Below are positions 48,085 to 59,501 of a stretch of DNA of 64,000 nt, in pieces. The stretch is taken from assembly GCA_028671895.1 (NCBI GenBank), contig JAPMAC010000207.1, positions 1,674,001 to 1,738,000 on the forward strand, given 5' to 3'. The translations under genes were made by a program, and so were the position numbers. The number at the start of each line of letters is the position of its first letter. Position 1 is the first letter of the stretch. A model generated the notes under the pieces. That model saw only the letters and a program-made list of their open reading frames with translations, ran no database searches and was not told where the DNA came from. Source of the DNA: Oenanthe sinensis (Eukaryota; Streptophyta; Magnoliopsida; Apiales; Apiaceae).

Positions 48085-51000
48085 CTAACTTGTGTTAAGC
48101 ATCCCCAATTCACCAACCAACCTATTGAATGTGACTTCATCAAGAGGTTTAGTGAATATATCTGCAATTTGTTGCATTGTGGGTACAAAATGTAACTCCA
48201 CAGTCCCCTCCTCAACATGTTCTCTTATGAAGTGATATCTTATATCTATGTGCTTGGTTCTGGAGTGATCCACAGGATTGTTGTTCATGGCAATGGCACT
48301 AGTGTTGTCACACATGATAGGAATCTTCTTGTGCTCCAGGCCATAATCTTTCAATTGGTTCCTCATCCACATTATTTGAGCTACACAGCTTCCAGCAGCG
48401 ATGTACTCAGCTTCAGCAGTAGAAGTAGATACTGTATGTTGCTTTTTACTTTGCCAGGACACCAATCTTCTTCCTAGGAATTGACAGGCACCAGATGTGC
48501 TTTTCCTATCAATCCTGCAACCTGCATAGTCTGAATCCGAATAGCCCATTAGATTAAAACCTGTATCTCTTGGGTACCAAATCCCTAGATTTGATGTTCC
48601 CTTGAGATACCTAAAGATTCGTTTGACGGCTATGAGATGTGACTCTTTAGGATCCGTTTGGAACCTTGCACACAAACAAGTTGCGAACATTATATCGGGT
48701 CTACTTGCAGGTAAATAGAGAAGTGAGCCAATCATACCTCGATAGCTTGTGATGTCAACTGGTTTACCTGATTTGTCTTCATCAAGCTTCGTGGCAGTTG
48801 CCATGGGAGTTTTAGCTGCTAACGCATCTTCTAGATTGTACTTCTTGAGTAAATCTTTGATGTACTTGGACTGACAGATAAAGATTCCTTCTTTTCTCTG
48901 ACTGATCTATAATCCAAAGAAGAATGACAGCTCCCCCATCATGCTCATCTCATATTTATCCTGCATTAACTTGGCAAATTTCTCGCACAAGCGCTCATTA
49001 GATGACCCAAAAATAATATCGTCCACATAGACTTGAACAAGTATTAAATCACCTTTTACATTTTTATAGAACAATGTTTTATTAATTACTCCCCTAGTAA
49101 AACCACTTTCAATTAAGAACAAAGATAGGGTTTCATACCATCGTCTTGGGGATTGCCTAAGGCCATAGACAGCTTTGAAGAGAAAGTATACAAAATCTAC
49201 AAGTTCTGGATCAATAAAGCCAGGTGGCTGTTCCAGATATACTTCTTCTTCTAGCTCTCCATTCAAGAAGACACTTTTCATATCCATCTGAAAAACCTTA
49301 AAGTTCTTGTGTGCTGTAAAGGCCAAGAACATCCTAACTGCCTCAAGTCTTGCAACTGGAACGTAGATCTCATCATAATCAATACCTTCTTTTTGAGAAT
49401 AACCTTTCGCTACCAAATGAGCTTTGTTTCGTGTTACAAGTCCGTCTTCATCCAGTTTATTTCTGAATACCCACTTAGTTCCAATTACTGATCTATTCTT
49501 TGGTCGGGGTACCAGTTTCTAAAATTTCTGCCTTTCAAACTGATTGAGATCCTCTTGCATTGCAATTACCCAATCAACATCACCAAGAGCTTCTTCTATT
49601 TCTTTAGGTTCAAGTTTGGACAAGAACCCAGAGTACAAGAAGATATTAGCCATGTCAGCTCTTGTAGTTTTTCTAATAGTCACACCGGCGTCTGGATCAC
49701 CAATGATTAATTCAAATGGATGGTCTCTACTCCATACCCGTTCTTTTGGTAAATGTCTTGATGATTCAGTTTGATTTTCTGAATTTTTGTGTTGACTACT
49801 TGTGTTATCTCTACTAACTCCCCCTGAGTTAGTGTCAGCTCCTGCAGAACTAGTGTCATCTCTTCTTGAGTTTTGAGCACTTGTCCTTGAGCTGCTATTT
49901 ACTCCCCCTGAGTTGTTGCCGGACTGTACTGAAGAAGTTTCTTCTGATCTTTAATTAGACTCAGGTATTTGTTCTCGAACACTTGGTATATTTGTTGTAA
50001 CAACCAACTCAGGTTCATCCTCAACTTTATCCAAGTCTAGATTCTGAAATTTTACGGACTCAGGTTCACGATTATCTTTAGAAATTGATGGGAGTTTGGT
50101 ATCGTCAAATCTGACATTATACCTCTCAATCACTTTTCGATCGTTCACTAAGAATACCCGATAAGCTGCCACCACATCTGTAGAATAACCCACAAATATC
50201 CCTTCACGTGCTTTTGCTTCAAACTTGCCTAGATTTTCATCGTCTATAAGTACGTAGCATTTAGCTCCAAAGACATGAAAGCATTTGATTGTTGGTCTTC
50301 TGTTATTCATTAGTTCACATGGTGTCTTTTATTTATCTTTTATAATCAAGGTTCTATTCTGAGTGTAACACACTGTACTCACTGCTTCGGTCCAAAAGTA
50401 TAGAGGAAGTTTTGATTCATACAACAAAGTTCTTGTTGCTTCAACCAATGTTCTGTTCTTCCTTTCAACTACTTCATTTTGCTGTGGAGTTCTCGGGGCA
50501 GAGTACTGATGACTTATTCCTTTAGAAACGCAGAAATCATTCAGTATTGCATTTTTAAATTCAGTGCCGTTGTATGATCTAATCGTCTTCACAGTGAGTG
50601 TTGAAACATTCTCAATTTCAGTGATGTGATCAATGATTTGGAAAGGTACTTCGTCTTTTGTCATAGCGAACAATACCCATGTATACTTGGAGAAGTCATC
50701 CACGATTACTAACGCATATCTTTTTTTAGAGAATGATAGGACATTCACTGGGCCAAATAAATCTATATGTAGAAGTTGTAGAGGCTCAGTGATACTAGAA
50801 ATTTCTTTAGACTTATGCGATGCTCGCTTTGACTTTCCCATTTCACAGGCTTCGCAGAGTCCTTTAGGAGCAAACTCCATTTGAGGTAGATCTTTCACCA
50901 ATTCTCGTCTAGCGAGAGCATTCATCGTTTTGAAGTTTAGGTGAGATAGCTTTTTATGTCATAACCAGCTTTCATCATCCGAAGCTTTACTTTAGAAACA

Positions 51001-53847
51001 GGTGACTTCATTCTGGTTTGCCGAATCCATATCAGCGACAAAAAGATCTGCCTTTCGAACTCCTCTTAAAGCCAACGAACCTTCCTTAATGTGAGTGATT
51101 GATACACCTTTCTTATTGAAGACAATTTCGTATCCTTTGTCACAAAATTGATTGATACTCAATAGATTGTGTCTCAATCCCTCAACATAGGAAATATCTT
51201 CAATGATGACATTACCAGTTTTTAATTTGCCATATCCCTTTGTCACACCTATGTTGTCATCTCCAAAGGTGATATAAGGGCCAACCTTCATAACCAATTA
51301 TGTAAGCAGGGACTTGTTTCCTGTCATATGCCTTGATGCTTCACTATCTAGCACCCATATAACTTTATTTCTTTTATGGTTAATGCCCTGCAATAACAGA
51401 TTGATTAGGCGTTCTCGGAACCCAAGATTGATTGGGCCCGGCTTTTCTATAAGATCAAGAATTATCAGATTTAACAATAGGAGATGCACCTTCTTTATCA
51501 TTCCTAGAGCTTTCGACTTTGTCTTTTCCTTTTTCAGACTTAACTTTGTCTTAGGAGAAGGCTTGTCACTCCTAACTTTAGGAGGACTGGCAGTCTTAGC
51601 TCTTACATACTTCTTTTTGACATTAGAATTAGCAGAAGAATTTAGACATGATTGGCTAGTTGCATTCATCAAGTTCACAAACGTTTGCATGACGTTAAAA
51701 GTGCATGGCATATAATTTGGTTGACCACATTGTGCATGATTCTGATGCATGTTATTCATTGTGTGTGGTACAGGCATGGCATGTGCAACAGGAATATTCA
51801 TGTTAGATTTACATGCATAAGAAAGATGTTCAGTTGATTTACAATGATAATATGTTTTCTTTATTCGTTCTGCCTTAACCTCTTTTAAGCCTTTTTCCTT
51901 TTTACTCTGTTGTTTAACAGCCTTAGCTCCTAATCCTGGTCTAGACTCATCTCTAGGGGAATTGATTTTAACTGATTTAGTAGGAGTTATAGGTTGTTCT
52001 TTCTTCCGATCTTCCATTTCAATCTCATATCTAATTAACAATTCAGTCTCTCCTTCTTCACGAGGAACGAAGTGTTTAAAGATAGGTTTGACAGCAGATT
52101 TAAGAATTGTAGGTATTTCCTTTTTAATCTCACTGGAATTAGTGTCTACAGGTCTTTTTCCTTCTTTCTTAGATAAGTTAGAATAGTCAAGTCCTACACT
52201 GACTCCAGTTATCTTCTTAAATGTGTCACTATCAACATTCACTTTACTAGCTGCTAGTTTATAAGCTTTGCATTTAGTTTCTAACTCAGCTAGTTTATTC
52301 CTAAGACATGCTTTTATTTCATCTTTAAGGTTGAGCTTGTGTTCCAAAGATTTAATAGAGTCTCTTAGGGAAGTATTTATAGTGCAAGCAACCTCTAATT
52401 CTTCTACTTTTGCCTCAAGCATTCTGCATTTGGCAACAAGTGTTTTCTGTTCTTTTTGAGAAGTATTTAGGCTTTTGCACAACATATAGATCTCTTCGCT
52501 AAGAGCCCCGTTCTGCACCTTATAATCATCAATAGACATTTCTTTTTTAAAGGTTAGAACTGGTACCTCTGGTTCATCTGATGTCTCAGCCATGAGGGCA
52601 AAGTTTGCTGCATGGGTAACTTCTTCCTCATCTGAATCATCCCAAGCTCTGCCTTCTGTTACAACTAAAGCTTTCTTTCCATGTCTTTCCTTCACCAGGG
52701 CTTCATACTTGCTTTTGAGGGCTTCATAAGTTTCTTTGAGATATGTCTGTTTCGGCTTCTTGCAATCTGTAGCAAAATGTCCAGCTTCACCACAGTTATA
52801 GCATTTGAACTTCATTTTGAAATCCAAAGGTGATTTGTAGCTGGTACTCTTGCTTTTCCCTTTATAACCTTGAGAACTACCACCACCCTTAGTAACCCGA
52901 TAGTAAGATGAAGATTTTCTCTGTGGTCGGTTACTCTTTCTGAATCTTTTGTTGCTGAACTTCCTTTCCATGTATGCCACGACACTATCATCCATGTTGT
53001 CCAGCTCTTCTTGGGTGAAGTAGTCATCATCACTATTTGACGTGCACTCATCATCATTTTCAACTTGATGTGGTGTAGGTGATGATCTAGGTTTTTCTGC
53101 AATCATTGCCTTTTTAGACTCTTCCTCATCAGCAATTAATCCTGATGCAGCTTCCTTTTCTCTTGAATCATTATCTCATGCTTGATCTTGAAGGGTCTCC
53201 AACTCATAGGTTTTTAAAATTCCATAATATTCTTCCAGAGAAGTTGTATGCAAATCTCTGGTTTCTCTAACAGCGTAGACTCTATCTTCAATGCTCTTTG
53301 GATGGTTCCTTAGATATCTCGTGTTGACTTCAACCACGGGGAGAGTTACACCTCTCAGATTCAAATCCAACACTAACTGACTGAATCTTAGATAGACATC
53401 TGTTATGTTTTCTCCTTTTTTTATTCTGAAGGTGTCATACTCCATCTTGAGTATAAGTGTTTTGTTGCTTCTGACCTCAGCGGTACCTTCCATGACGACC
53501 TCTATTTTATCCCAAATCTTCTTCGTTGTAGTTAGTCCTTTGACTACATTAAACATCTCATGATCTAGGGATTTCATCAATGTTTGTCAAACGGATGTAT
53601 CAAAAACTATTTGCTCCTTATCAGCATCTGAAAAGTCCGCTGCCTTCTTAGGCTCAGACCGTTGTGGAACAATCACATCTCCTTCCATATGCTCAGGAAC
53701 AACAACCATTGGTACAAATTTACCCTTGTCAAGGACTTCCAGATATTCAGGATTGACAGACTCAAGGTAAAGTTTCATTCTCAACACCCATTCTTCATAG
53801 TGATCTCAGTCGAACATTGGAATTTTGAAATGATTTTTAGGTGCCAT
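48085..53847 (-). pseudogene. Sirevirus gag-pol polyprotein, decayed
   Basis: The reading order starts at ATG 53847 (MAPKNHFKIPMF). Gag includes FRIKKGENITDVYLRFSQL (about 53430) and the zinc knuckle CYNCGEAGHFATDC (about 52780). Protease is near 51340: LDSEASRHMTG, where the family has DSGAS, so the active-site Gly is changed. Integrase, 50925-50329, has the zinc-finger end CEACEMGKSKR, HIDLFGPV (first Asp), IRSYNGTEF (Tyr where the second catalytic Asp-Asn-Gly is normal) and QQNEVVERKNRTL (third, Glu). Reverse transcriptase, 49416-48907, has the YVDDIIFGS catalytic box. RNase H, 48804-48085, has YSDSDYAG and STAEAEYIAA. Stops or frameshifts occur near 53806, 53584, 53176, 51298, 50965, 50329, 49950-49420 and 48906. 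The protein is non-functional as it stands; I describe the breaks only. Confidence 0.85.
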
Positions 53848-54644
53848 CTTAATGTTGATTTAAAGTAGAGATAATAAACTTTTCTTAATACTTGAGTAGT
53901 AATTAAAAGAAAATCGAATTATCTCAGAATAAACCTGGTCACAAAAAAAAATCCTAAGTACCCAAGACTAGGCTGTGTAGAAACTCTATGTATAACTTTT
54001 GCCTAAGTCGAAATTTCACCAAGTAGAAAATCTGTCAAGTAGAAATTCTCATTAAGTCGAAATTCAGTCCATGTCGAAATTTTCACTAAATAGAGATTTT
54101 GCTCAAGTCGAAATTTCTAAGTAGAAAATCTCAAGTAGAAATTCTATGTAGAACTTTTTGTCCTTGGAGAAAATTTACTGCAGGTCACTTTTAATATTGA
54201 ATAAACAATATTATTTTCACACTTTTTGTCTTTTGTATCTTTTCTCACCTAACACCCACGTGACAGGTACAGAGTAATCTTTAATATCTTTTTGTGCAGT
54301 GAGAAAGTTGTTCAGTCAAAAGCCAATAACACCTTTTTCACTTTTTGTCTTTTGAAAAAGGGAATCAAAAGTTGTTGGGTTTGTCTTCTTTATCAAGAAT
54401 AGTGATGACTTCTTGAAGAACACCAAGAATCAAAGTACCCAGAACAATTCACAAAAATTATCTAAAATCCACCCAAGCTAAATAATCGTACCTGGAGTAT
54501 TTAAATAATTTTCAGGATGAGTTTTCACTGATAAACGAATTAAAGCACACTTTTCAAGAAAAGCTTGAAAAGTAGATCTAGAAATGAAAACTCACAAATC
54601 TTCTACCAAACACAAGGATCTATGTTTTGTATGTTAGACATATA
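53848..54644 (-). other. Sirevirus 5' leader
   Basis: Untranslated leader between PBS and gag. 53960-54170 holds about a dozen variants of aagtcgaaattt / aagtagaaattct, the same motif family as in the LTR and pol-env spacer. No ORF was seen. Confidence 0.7.
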
Positions 54645-54656
54645 GCTCTGATACCA
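54645..54656 (-). other. Primer-binding site of the Sirevirus (tRNA-iMet)
   Basis: On the minus strand TGGTATCAGAGC lies two bases inside the 5' LTR end, complementary to initiator tRNA-Met. Confidence 0.9.
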
Positions 54657-54658
54657 AT

Positions 54659-55857
54659 TGTTAGGTCCAAATGTGTTGTAGAGAGGGGGGGGTGAATACA
54701 ACTTTTTAGATTTATGAAGCAATAAATACTAAGTAATAAATGAACATAATAAATCAAAGAATATATGTCTTATATATAACTTGAAAGAGTTACTACAACA
54801 TTCATTACAGTAGTACAACAGAAGTAAAGAGGGTAGTAAATGATACTAAGCTTTGTGAATACTCTCTCTCTCTTACAAGTGTTTCTCTCAAATATTGCTC
54901 TCTTTTAAATGTTACACGAGTACTTCTATTTATACTACTTGTAATCTATGACTTGAGTCTTCAACAGATAAGATGTGAGTGGTCTAATGTTATCCACGTA
55001 AATCTTATCTTGTCTTGAAATCTTGGAAATAGTCAATCAGATGATGCCATGTGTCATGTTGAAATTGTCCTCTATGTAGAATTTCTACATAGGAATTTCT
55101 ACTTACCATCTCGAACATTTAAGTAGAACTTCTACATATGAATTTTCTACTTACACTCTATCTCGAATATTTAAGTAGAACTTCTACATAGGAATTTCGA
55201 GATAGCTTCTTTCCTGTGTACTTAGAAAATATTCCACTTCCAGAATTTCTACTTGGCTCTAAGTAGAAACTTATCTAGAATTTCTAGATAGAAATTTCTA
55301 CATAGGTTCCCCAGTAAGTACTTAGAGAAATTCTGGGCTTCAACTAGAAACTTCAATGCAACATCTTGAAATTGTGATTTCTTCTTGTCTTCTATATTCT
55401 TCAACAAGCTCTTGAACATGGATCTCTACTACTGACATAAACTTGCTATCAATGCCCTGACACTTGATGCAATGGTCTGGTTCATAAGTGACTAGTCTTG
55501 ATAGGGTTCTTGCTTCTGAATAGATTACCATATTTAGTTAGTAATGTGGCTTTCCAATTGTCGTTTTCCTGCTTCTTCACTTGAAATCAATTAGTCTTAT
55601 TGATACTGATTGTTATGATCGTGATTCTTTGAGTTACACATCACTGAGGCATGAACAACTTTGACTTGAACTTCTTCCAATGATTTCATCTTTGATTGAT
55701 CATAATTAACCATGTTAAATTGTATCAATTACCTTGTCTTCAATTTGTATTGATTTCTTTGTGACTTCTTGTTCTTGATTGTCTTCCGGTTAAGTATTTT
55801 TTCTTTAGTTGAGTAACATTAGTTACAGTGTTATAAGTTTAGACACTCTGCCTTTCA
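54659..55857 (-). repeat. 5' LTR of the Sirevirus
   Basis: About 1,199 bp, collinear with the 3' LTR over its full length with scattered substitutions and small indels. For example the G-run after gtagag is agggggggaggggt in one and aggggggggt in the other, and the (TC)n tract is shorter here. The palindromic block is at about 55075-55330. Confidence 0.9.
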
Positions 55858-57083
55858 ATATCATAATTGAAAATTGATCCGATCCGATCCGAAATCAATC
55901 CATCCGATTATTCGAATTGCCAGGTCTACTCCAGCCCCCTCTCTACCTACTTCGATTTATCCGGTGATCAGGTTTATATTATCATTTTTTTTAAACGAAC
56001 TCGAGTTGACTCGAGTCGAGTCGAGTCGAGTCAAATTTTGATCGGATTCGACACTCATTTAACTTAACAAATTTGAATTTGTGTTTGAACTCAGCTCGTA
56101 TTCAAGTTCAAGGCGGGTTTAGCCTTATTAAACGAGTTTGAACTTTAACAACTTGTGAAGCAGTCTGGCTCGAATTACATGTTTTTAAAGTATTTTTTAG
56201 TAGTTAATTAATTCATTGTATTAAATAAAAATATAAAGAGTTTTTTTTGAGGAAATATGATTTTTTGTTATCGTTTCTATAAAAATATATTTTTTATAAA
56301 AATATGATTTTATAATTTTTTTAAATAACCTTACAACTAAATACAATTGGATGCAGTTAAAATTAAGTTCAAATGCAATAAGAGCAACTTCAATTTAAAA
56401 AAAATTGCATTGATTGCATTTTGATTACAAATCGTATATAAAAAATTATATTTAATTACTTTATTTGCAAACTGTATTTTTGAAATTGTTTTTGAAAAAT
56501 AGTAAAATGGCAAATATTTTATAAAAAAAATTAGTTTATTTAATAAATTCTCAAAATATAAAGTAATATATTTATCCTTCAACGTAATATCATAAATTTT
56601 ATTTTGTGAAAAACCCCCCGAAATATTACGTATATAAAAAGAAGTGGACTAGATCATGATTCACCTACTTTAGCGAGAAAAAGAGGAGTTAAATTGTAAT
56701 TGCGACTGATTTTATTCTTGGCCTATATAACAACCATTAAATCCGTAAATCGTTTCAAAATAGTAACAGTTTCAATTTTCAGCACGTATATTAAAATATA
56801 AAGAAAATAAAATCTTTAAATCTTTATATAAAAAAAATTTAAAATTTATTTTTTTATTTGATATAAAATTTTAAATTCAAAATAAATTTAACTATTTCTT
56901 TTTTCAATTTCAATAAACGTGCAAAAATGAGAGCGAAATTTTATAAATAAATTGCAACCTTATCGCCAACTCCCCAAATATTAGTCTAACTCATCATAAA
57001 TCTGGATAAATTAGTAAACTTGTTGGCCAAGTATTATAAATCCTAATACACCTGGGATTAGTACTGCTGCAAATTAAAATATA
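55858..57083. other. Right part of the CCGAAT repeat, GAGTC microsatellite and AT-rich spacer
   Basis: 55866-55930 continues the CCGAAT-type repeat split by the Sirevirus. 56000-56033 is a (gagtc)n / tcgag run. The rest is AT-rich with no gene or element recognised. Confidence 0.55.
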
Positions 57084-57346
57084 CTCCCTCCGTCCCATAA
57101 ATTGTCTTTATTTGACTTTTCAAAATCAACTTAATCAATTTTGACTAACAAATAAAATTTGTTGAATAATAATATATATATATTTTTTAAAAAATATCAT
57201 AACAAACTTTAATTATCCTATTTTATTAATCAATTTGCAGATTTAAAAAATAATAAATTAATATTTTTTAAATGTTAATCAAAATTAGATTAATTTAATT
57301 TTGAAAAGTTAAATTCATACAAGATTTATGGGACGGAGGGAGGGAG
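57084..57346. mobile_element. Stowaway MITE (263 bp)
   Basis: Begins CTCCCTCCGTCCCATAAATt and ends with the inverse (atttatgggacggagggagg), flanked by TA (57082-57083, 57347-57348). The subterminal gactttTcaaaat and attttgaaaagt are also inverted. Confidence 0.9.
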
Positions 57347-57492
57347 TATATAGGATTTAGGCCATTGCCTATATAATGTGCATAGTGCATACCCTATATA
57401 TAATTATCATTCTACATCACTAGCTTCTGCCAACCAATTTTTTTTAGGGATTTTTACAAAATTACCTAACTTTTTAAGGTTTTTTTTCAAAA

Positions 57493-57620
57493 ATACGGTT
57501 TGGGTTGCAGATGAGGTTGCAGCGCTGGCGCCACAGGTGAAAAACGGTTGCAGATGAGGTTGCAGCGCTGGCGCCACAGGTGAAAAACGGTTGCAGATGA
57601 GGTTGCACCGTATTTTTGAA
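57493..57620. repeat. 43-bp GC-rich tandem repeat inside an inverted repeat
   Basis: The unit ggttgcagatgaggttgcag...cgctggcgccacaggtgaaa starts at 57503, 57546 and 57589, period 43 bp (two full units and a partial), with the first two identical. It is framed by ttcaaaaatacggt on the left and accgtatttttgaa on the right. Its GC content contrasts sharply with the AT-rich surroundings. It ends about 90 bp upstream of the ORF at 57707. Confidence 0.85.
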
Positions 57621-57706
57621 TTTTTTTTTACATGTTTGGGTATTTCTGAAAAAAGCCCTTTTTTTTAATATCCATACTTTTATAAATTCTGTCAAAGGCG
57701 ATAACC

Positions 57707-58144
57707 ATGGTGTTTATCAAAACAAACTTTGATGATGTTGCTTTGAATCTAGATGTTGATACAATGGGTACAACATTATCAGGACTAAAAGAGGAGATTG
57801 GAAAGAAGTGGATAATCCAAACCATGCTTCAGAAATTGTATCTGGGGGTGGATTATAATCTCGAATACGAAGAGATTATTGCTTATCCATCAATGCAACT
57901 AAGAGATGATTTGTATCAAGGTGGTGATAAGTTGTCTATATCTCAACTTGGAGTCAAGCCTTGGTCTACTCTTTTGCTTGTTGGTCCTGTTTTTAGGCCT
58001 AGCAGTTTTTTCGAATCTGATGATGCTGTTGTATTTGCAGTAGAAGCCTTTTCTCGTCGACAACTGGAAAGGGGTATGAAGATGATCATGGAGGAGGATT
58101 ATAACTTGCTAATGATGCACAACAAGAAACTGAAGATGGGCTGA
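57707..58144 (+). CDS. Hypothetical 145-residue protein, possible ubiquitin-like fold
   Basis: An uninterrupted single-exon ORF begins in a good context (ataaccATGGTG) and ends TGA at 58142-58144. I do not recognise a family with confidence. The pattern TTLSGLKEEIGKKW, then LQKLYLGVDYNLE, then MQLRDDLYQGGDKLSISQLG and STLLLVGPVF resembles a ubiquitin-like beta-grasp: a TV-x-LK-xx-I helix start, a KL-x-x-G strand and turn, and a final STL-x-LV strand. It has no signal peptide or membrane segment; the C-terminus is basic. Plant ubiquitin-like domains usually belong to larger proteins, so this may be a small stand-alone gene or a retained fragment. Transcript evidence is not visible. Confidence 0.45.
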   Translation: MVFIKTNFDDVALNLDVDTMGTTLSGLKEEIGKKWIIQTMLQKLYLGVDYNLEYEEIIAYPSMQLRDDLYQGGDKLSISQLGVKPWSTLLLVGPVFRPSSFFESDDAVVFAVEAFSRRQLERGMKMIMEEDYNLLMMHNKKLKMG

Positions 58145-59501
58145 ATGTCTGGTTATATGTGTGTTTATGCAAGCATGTTATGTTAGTTATGGTATTGTAT
58201 AGCCACTTATCTACATGTACAATTTTAATTCCAAGAGTTGTATTCTTTTGCGGTAAATGATAATATATCATCTCTTTTTCTAGGGTAATTTCTGGTGTCG
58301 GTAACTTTTACCTTGCTGTAGGTTTTTTCAAATACTTATTCATTGCTTCAAGTTAAGATCTTTTGCTTTAGTCCAACAGCTGCTTCTCTTTTCTCAAAAG
58401 GGATGGTTCAGTCAGTACATAGATAATGGCCAAATCGCTAAAGAAACAAGTGTGTTAATATTTAAGCTTCTACAATTAATTGAATCTGAAAACAGAGAAA
58501 ATATATATGCAATTAAGCTGCAACCGATGGAATTTGTAATGTATCAGTGAAATAAGCTCAATGTTCTGCAATGATTATAGCTTCATGCCTTCATGCAACT
58601 ATTAGAACATGAGTTACTTCGAACAAGAAAGATGTTAGAACAGAACTCTCAAAAGCAGAAAAATAAAGGATAACTAGGAGCACTGAGTAATGCAGTCTAT
58701 GAAAAGGTACAATCTTCAAAGTAGCCACTGTTGAAATTATGAACCCTACCTCTCTTTAAGAAACTCGGCATATAAGAAAATGGAAACAAGATTAAATCAT
58801 TCACATGAGAATCTGAATTGCAATTACCAAATTTATGTTATGCTATGAAGAATGAAGTTGAATAAATTCTTGACCATACAAGTTGATATGAGTGCTATCC
58901 CTGATTACCTATTTTCTTCTTCAACTTCCTACGCTGAGCTCCTATGTAAATCTGAAAGTCTGATTTCTTCTTTTCTCTCTGGTTGAATGCTTTTTAGCAC
59001 TTTGCACCTGTGACAAACGATAACTTTGATCTGTAAGATAAACACATATGATTATGTATATAAGAGTGGATATATCCAACAGGCTGCCAAATCACGACTT
59101 TGCAGTTTCTGTTAAAAATCCCTAAATACATCTTAGAAAGTCAAGTTCAATTTCTTTAACTTCGAATATCTATCTAATTTAACCTTTTATTTTTATTTTA
59201 GTACCGAAAGCACAAAATAACTTTGATATATATATGTACTGCTGTTATACAGATAAGTAAATAACTATTTAGTAAGCTGTCAAGAACAAATGATTCTACA
59301 ACTTATCTTAGAAATAAATGAAAAAGAATAATGCGATCCAGTTAAAAATACGATCAAATGCATCAATACATCTTGCAGAGAGATTTATCAAGATAACCTC
59401 AAAAATGTAAAGTTTCAACTCAGAAGTTTAACTAAATTTAGCACATCTAAAATGGGTTTCAAGAGTACCTTATTGCATAGACATTGCAAGTGACCTGCAA
59501 G
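58145..59501. other. Intergenic region between the ORF at 57707 and the SPL gene
   Basis: It probably contains both 3' UTRs. The SPL transcript may carry a 3'-UTR intron, because its stop is followed at once by a plausible donor (TTGCAG/GTCACT). Nothing else recognisable. Confidence 0.4.

Larger units (their letters stand above)
41698..55857 (-). mobile_element. Sirevirus-type Ty1/copia retrotransposon, 14.2 kb
   Basis: Two LTRs in the same orientation flank a minus-strand element: PBS, gag, protease, integrase, reverse transcriptase, RNase H, long spacer, env-position ORFs, polypurine tract. Integrase before reverse transcriptase gives the copia order. The extra ORFs after RNase H, the long size, repeated motifs in non-coding parts and several PPT-like tracts are hallmarks of the Sirevirus (SIRE/Maximus) lineage. 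Flanks are atatt (left) and atatc (right), a 5-bp target duplication with one mismatch. The LTRs differ at few sites, so insertion is fairly recent, but coding frames are broken, so this copy is non-autonomous. Confidence 0.9.
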
